Assembly: GCA_039621445.1 (NCBI GenBank) | Contig: CP154956.1 | Span: forward strand, 36,040,100-36,104,099 | Origin: Euglena gracilis | Taxonomy: Eukaryota; Euglenida; Euglenophyceae; Euglenales | DNA: 64,000 bases | Direction of reading: 5' to 3' | Shown here: in pieces, positions 62,265 to 64,000 of the stretch | Numbering within the stretch: position 1 is the stretch's first letter | Layout: every line of letters begins with the position of its first letter | The notes under the pieces: generated by a model | The model's input: only the letters and a program-made list of their open reading frames with translations | The model's database searches: none | Told to the model about the DNA's origin: nothing | Program-made: the position numbers and the translations under genes

Positions 62265-64000
62265 AAATCGACCGACACTAACTAGACTAACCATGCTTGT
62301 GCTTACCAACGGGGGGGGGTGCTATAGGGTGCCTGCCCCTAGCAGGCACACCCCCCGGGGCGGGGTAGGGGTCCGGGGGGGGGGGGGGCCCAGAAATTTT
62401 TCATTGAAAATGGCCTTTTCCGGGTCAGAGGGGGGGTGCCTGCTAGGGGCAGGCCCCCCCAAAACCCTACCCCCCCCCCCCGGGGGGCGGATCAGGTGCC
62501 ATGGGGTGCCTGCCCCTAGCACCCCCCCCGTGGGGTAGGCACCTAACTAAGCAAAGCCTGAGACTAACCCCCCCCACTTATACTCCCCCCTCGAGGCGAC
62601 CAACCAAACCTTGACATGTAACCCCCTGGAAAAAAATGAAAAAAAAACGCTATTTGGCAATTTTTCTTGGGAGGAAGGGCAAACCATTTGCACCAACTGG
62701 TCTGCCATTGACAAAACAAAATGAGGGTGGCTGGTAAAAACGGAAAAGGTGAATTGCACACAGCAAATGACCAACTGCCAACTGCTGGAGCTGGAGGTGG
62801 AAAGCACACCGATGAAAAAGCTCCGGCATCAAATCATGCCTCATCCACCAATCAGACATAGAATAGCCATTTTGAAGGTGGTTTTCTTCGTCCTATTGGC
62901 ACAAATAAGCTTCGAGGCAAAAAAACTGAACGCCGCCATCATCAAGGATTTGCATGATTGATTCACATGTTTCGCTGTGGACCTGGTGTTCAGGCACACC
63001 ATCGTCCCCAAAAGCGTAAGGATGAGTTCATTCATTCCAAAAGTGTCGATGTGCTTGATGAAATTCATTGCAAGGTCTCCCTCTTGCCGCGTCATGTATT
63101 GAATGACCTGCAGGAAACAAATTGAAAATTTCAAATACCTGCAAATCGGATTGAGTTGCTTCATTTTGAACTGCACCAAATCATGAGCGGAGGGGGCAGC
63201 TTCAGCCAGTTGGTCGGAAAAAGTGTTGGCTGGACCGGATCTGCCCCCTGGGGTCCGGGGCAGGGGGGGGGGGCAGGCGGGCAGCCAGCTGTTGGGCTGG
63301 ACCCGCCTGGTAACCGAAACCGACCAGAGGGCCAAATCCAACTGATTGGGATCTTCCCTGCCCAGCCTTGCCCTCGATCCCTCAAAATGCCACATTTATT
63401 TAAAAAAACACTTCCTTTGAAATGGAAATATCTGTTATGCCACCAGCTGGGCCAAGATGCCGCAACTGTATTCCAGCGAACTTTCTTCATGAAACAGCAC
63501 TCCATCATCCAGACAGCTTGCCCCCTTCCCCACTGTCTTGGGAACAACTTGGGGTAAGGGGTATGATGCAGGGGGCCAACAAATGCCGCGGGTTGAAAAC
63601 TGCCACAGTGACTTTTACTGTGAGGGTTACAACATGCTCCCGCCAGAAATGCAAAGAAATAACGATGCACTCAATTTTGCAAGTGTTTTTAAGTTGGCAG
63701 AAAAACAACGTCTGTGTGACGGGAAATGAGATAATGACAAAAAACTGAACATGATTTTCTGGGTGATGGATGAATAAAAAATGATGCAATTTCTGGCCTT
63801 TTTACAGTTCAAAGCCTTTTCAAACAAAATTTTCGTGATCCTTGTAAGCCTGGAGCAACAATAACACTCAGCAATACAATATGACTAACATTGCCACGAT
63901 AAACCCGTCTCTTGCCTCATGACCGGCCAACCCCGACCAGAGGGGTGGGGGGGGGTGCCATACGCAACCCCGACCAGCCCTCCAATCTGCCATCTCCAAC
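62265..64000 (+). repeat. Segmental duplication, copy 2 (runs off window)
   Basis: Starts AAATCGACCGACACTAACTA and matches 13278-15190 through the G-run hairpins, PP6R exon 4, its intron flanks and GATAAACCCGTCTCTTGCC to the last base. Scattered substitutions and small indels separate the copies. Confidence 0.88.
63000..63107 (-). pseudogene. PPP6R: Second copy of PP6R exon 4
   Basis: Thirty-six codons with the same translation as 14213-14320 (VIQYMTRQEGDLAMNFIKHI...) and the same splice signals CTGCAG and GTGTGC. It lies antisense in dynein intron 26. No other PP6R exon accompanies it within the visible part, so it is either a stray exon copy or part of another PP6R paralogue starting beyond 64 kb. 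Confidence 0.75.

Noticed and set aside
1-64000. Spliced-leader RNA gene or rRNA/snRNA genes
   Set aside because: A euglenid genome should have them, but I saw no SL-like 26-mer, 5S or snRNA signature anywhere in the window.

Overview
This is nuclear DNA of a flagellated eukaryote, most probably a euglenid. It carries parts of two intron-rich genes transcribed away from each other from a region near 20.9-26.3 kb: a minus-strand SAPS-family regulatory subunit of protein phosphatase 6 (about 20.8 kb leftward past the window start) and a plus-strand axonemal dynein heavy chain (26.4 kb to at least 62.1 kb). Both run out of the window. The euglenid call rests on intron structure. Several dynein introns lack a usable GT-AG pair at the place family alignment and reading frame require. 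Instead they are flanked by 2-5 base direct repeats, and bases near +4 of the intron pair with bases near -6 from its end. In two introns this is exactly CAG at +4 to +6 with CTG at -8 to -6, the published signature of euglenid nonconventional introns. Other introns in the same genes are ordinary GT-AG.

Layout. 0.99-20.8 kb (minus): PP6R/SAPS gene, start codon at 20,823; the first four exons join in perfect phase, three further exons lie at 7.5, 2.8 and 1.1 kb, and at least one exon between 7.7 and 14.2 kb was not found. 20.9-26.3 kb: divergent intergenic region with tRNA-like copies, foldback elements and short tandem repeats. 26.4-62.1 kb (plus): 26 exons giving one continuous frame of about 1,581 codons, covering the dynein tail (DHC_N1) and much of the linker (DHC_N2). 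The AAA+ motor lies beyond 64 kb. Inside dynein intron 2 is a decayed minus-strand CENP-B/pogo-like DDE transposase. From 62.27 kb to the window end is a second copy of the 13.28-15.2 kb block, including an identical PP6R exon.

The rest, well over 80 percent, is intron or intergenic DNA built from small repeats: runs of G or C (often C-run followed directly by G-run), foldback elements with TA-flanked ends (two copies are each 353 bp), GC hairpins with a GAAG/TTTG-type loop, 10-bp tandem arrays in inverted orientation, and tandem repeats of about 165 bp at several loci. Most long open frames in this DNA are Gly/Pro-rich products of these tracts and are not listed as genes.

The two genes are functionally unrelated as far as can be seen: one is a flagellar motor subunit, the other a phosphatase scaffold. 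The sequence was read by eye; exon joins were checked by hand for phase, and family assignments rest on recalled conserved motifs rather than on a search.
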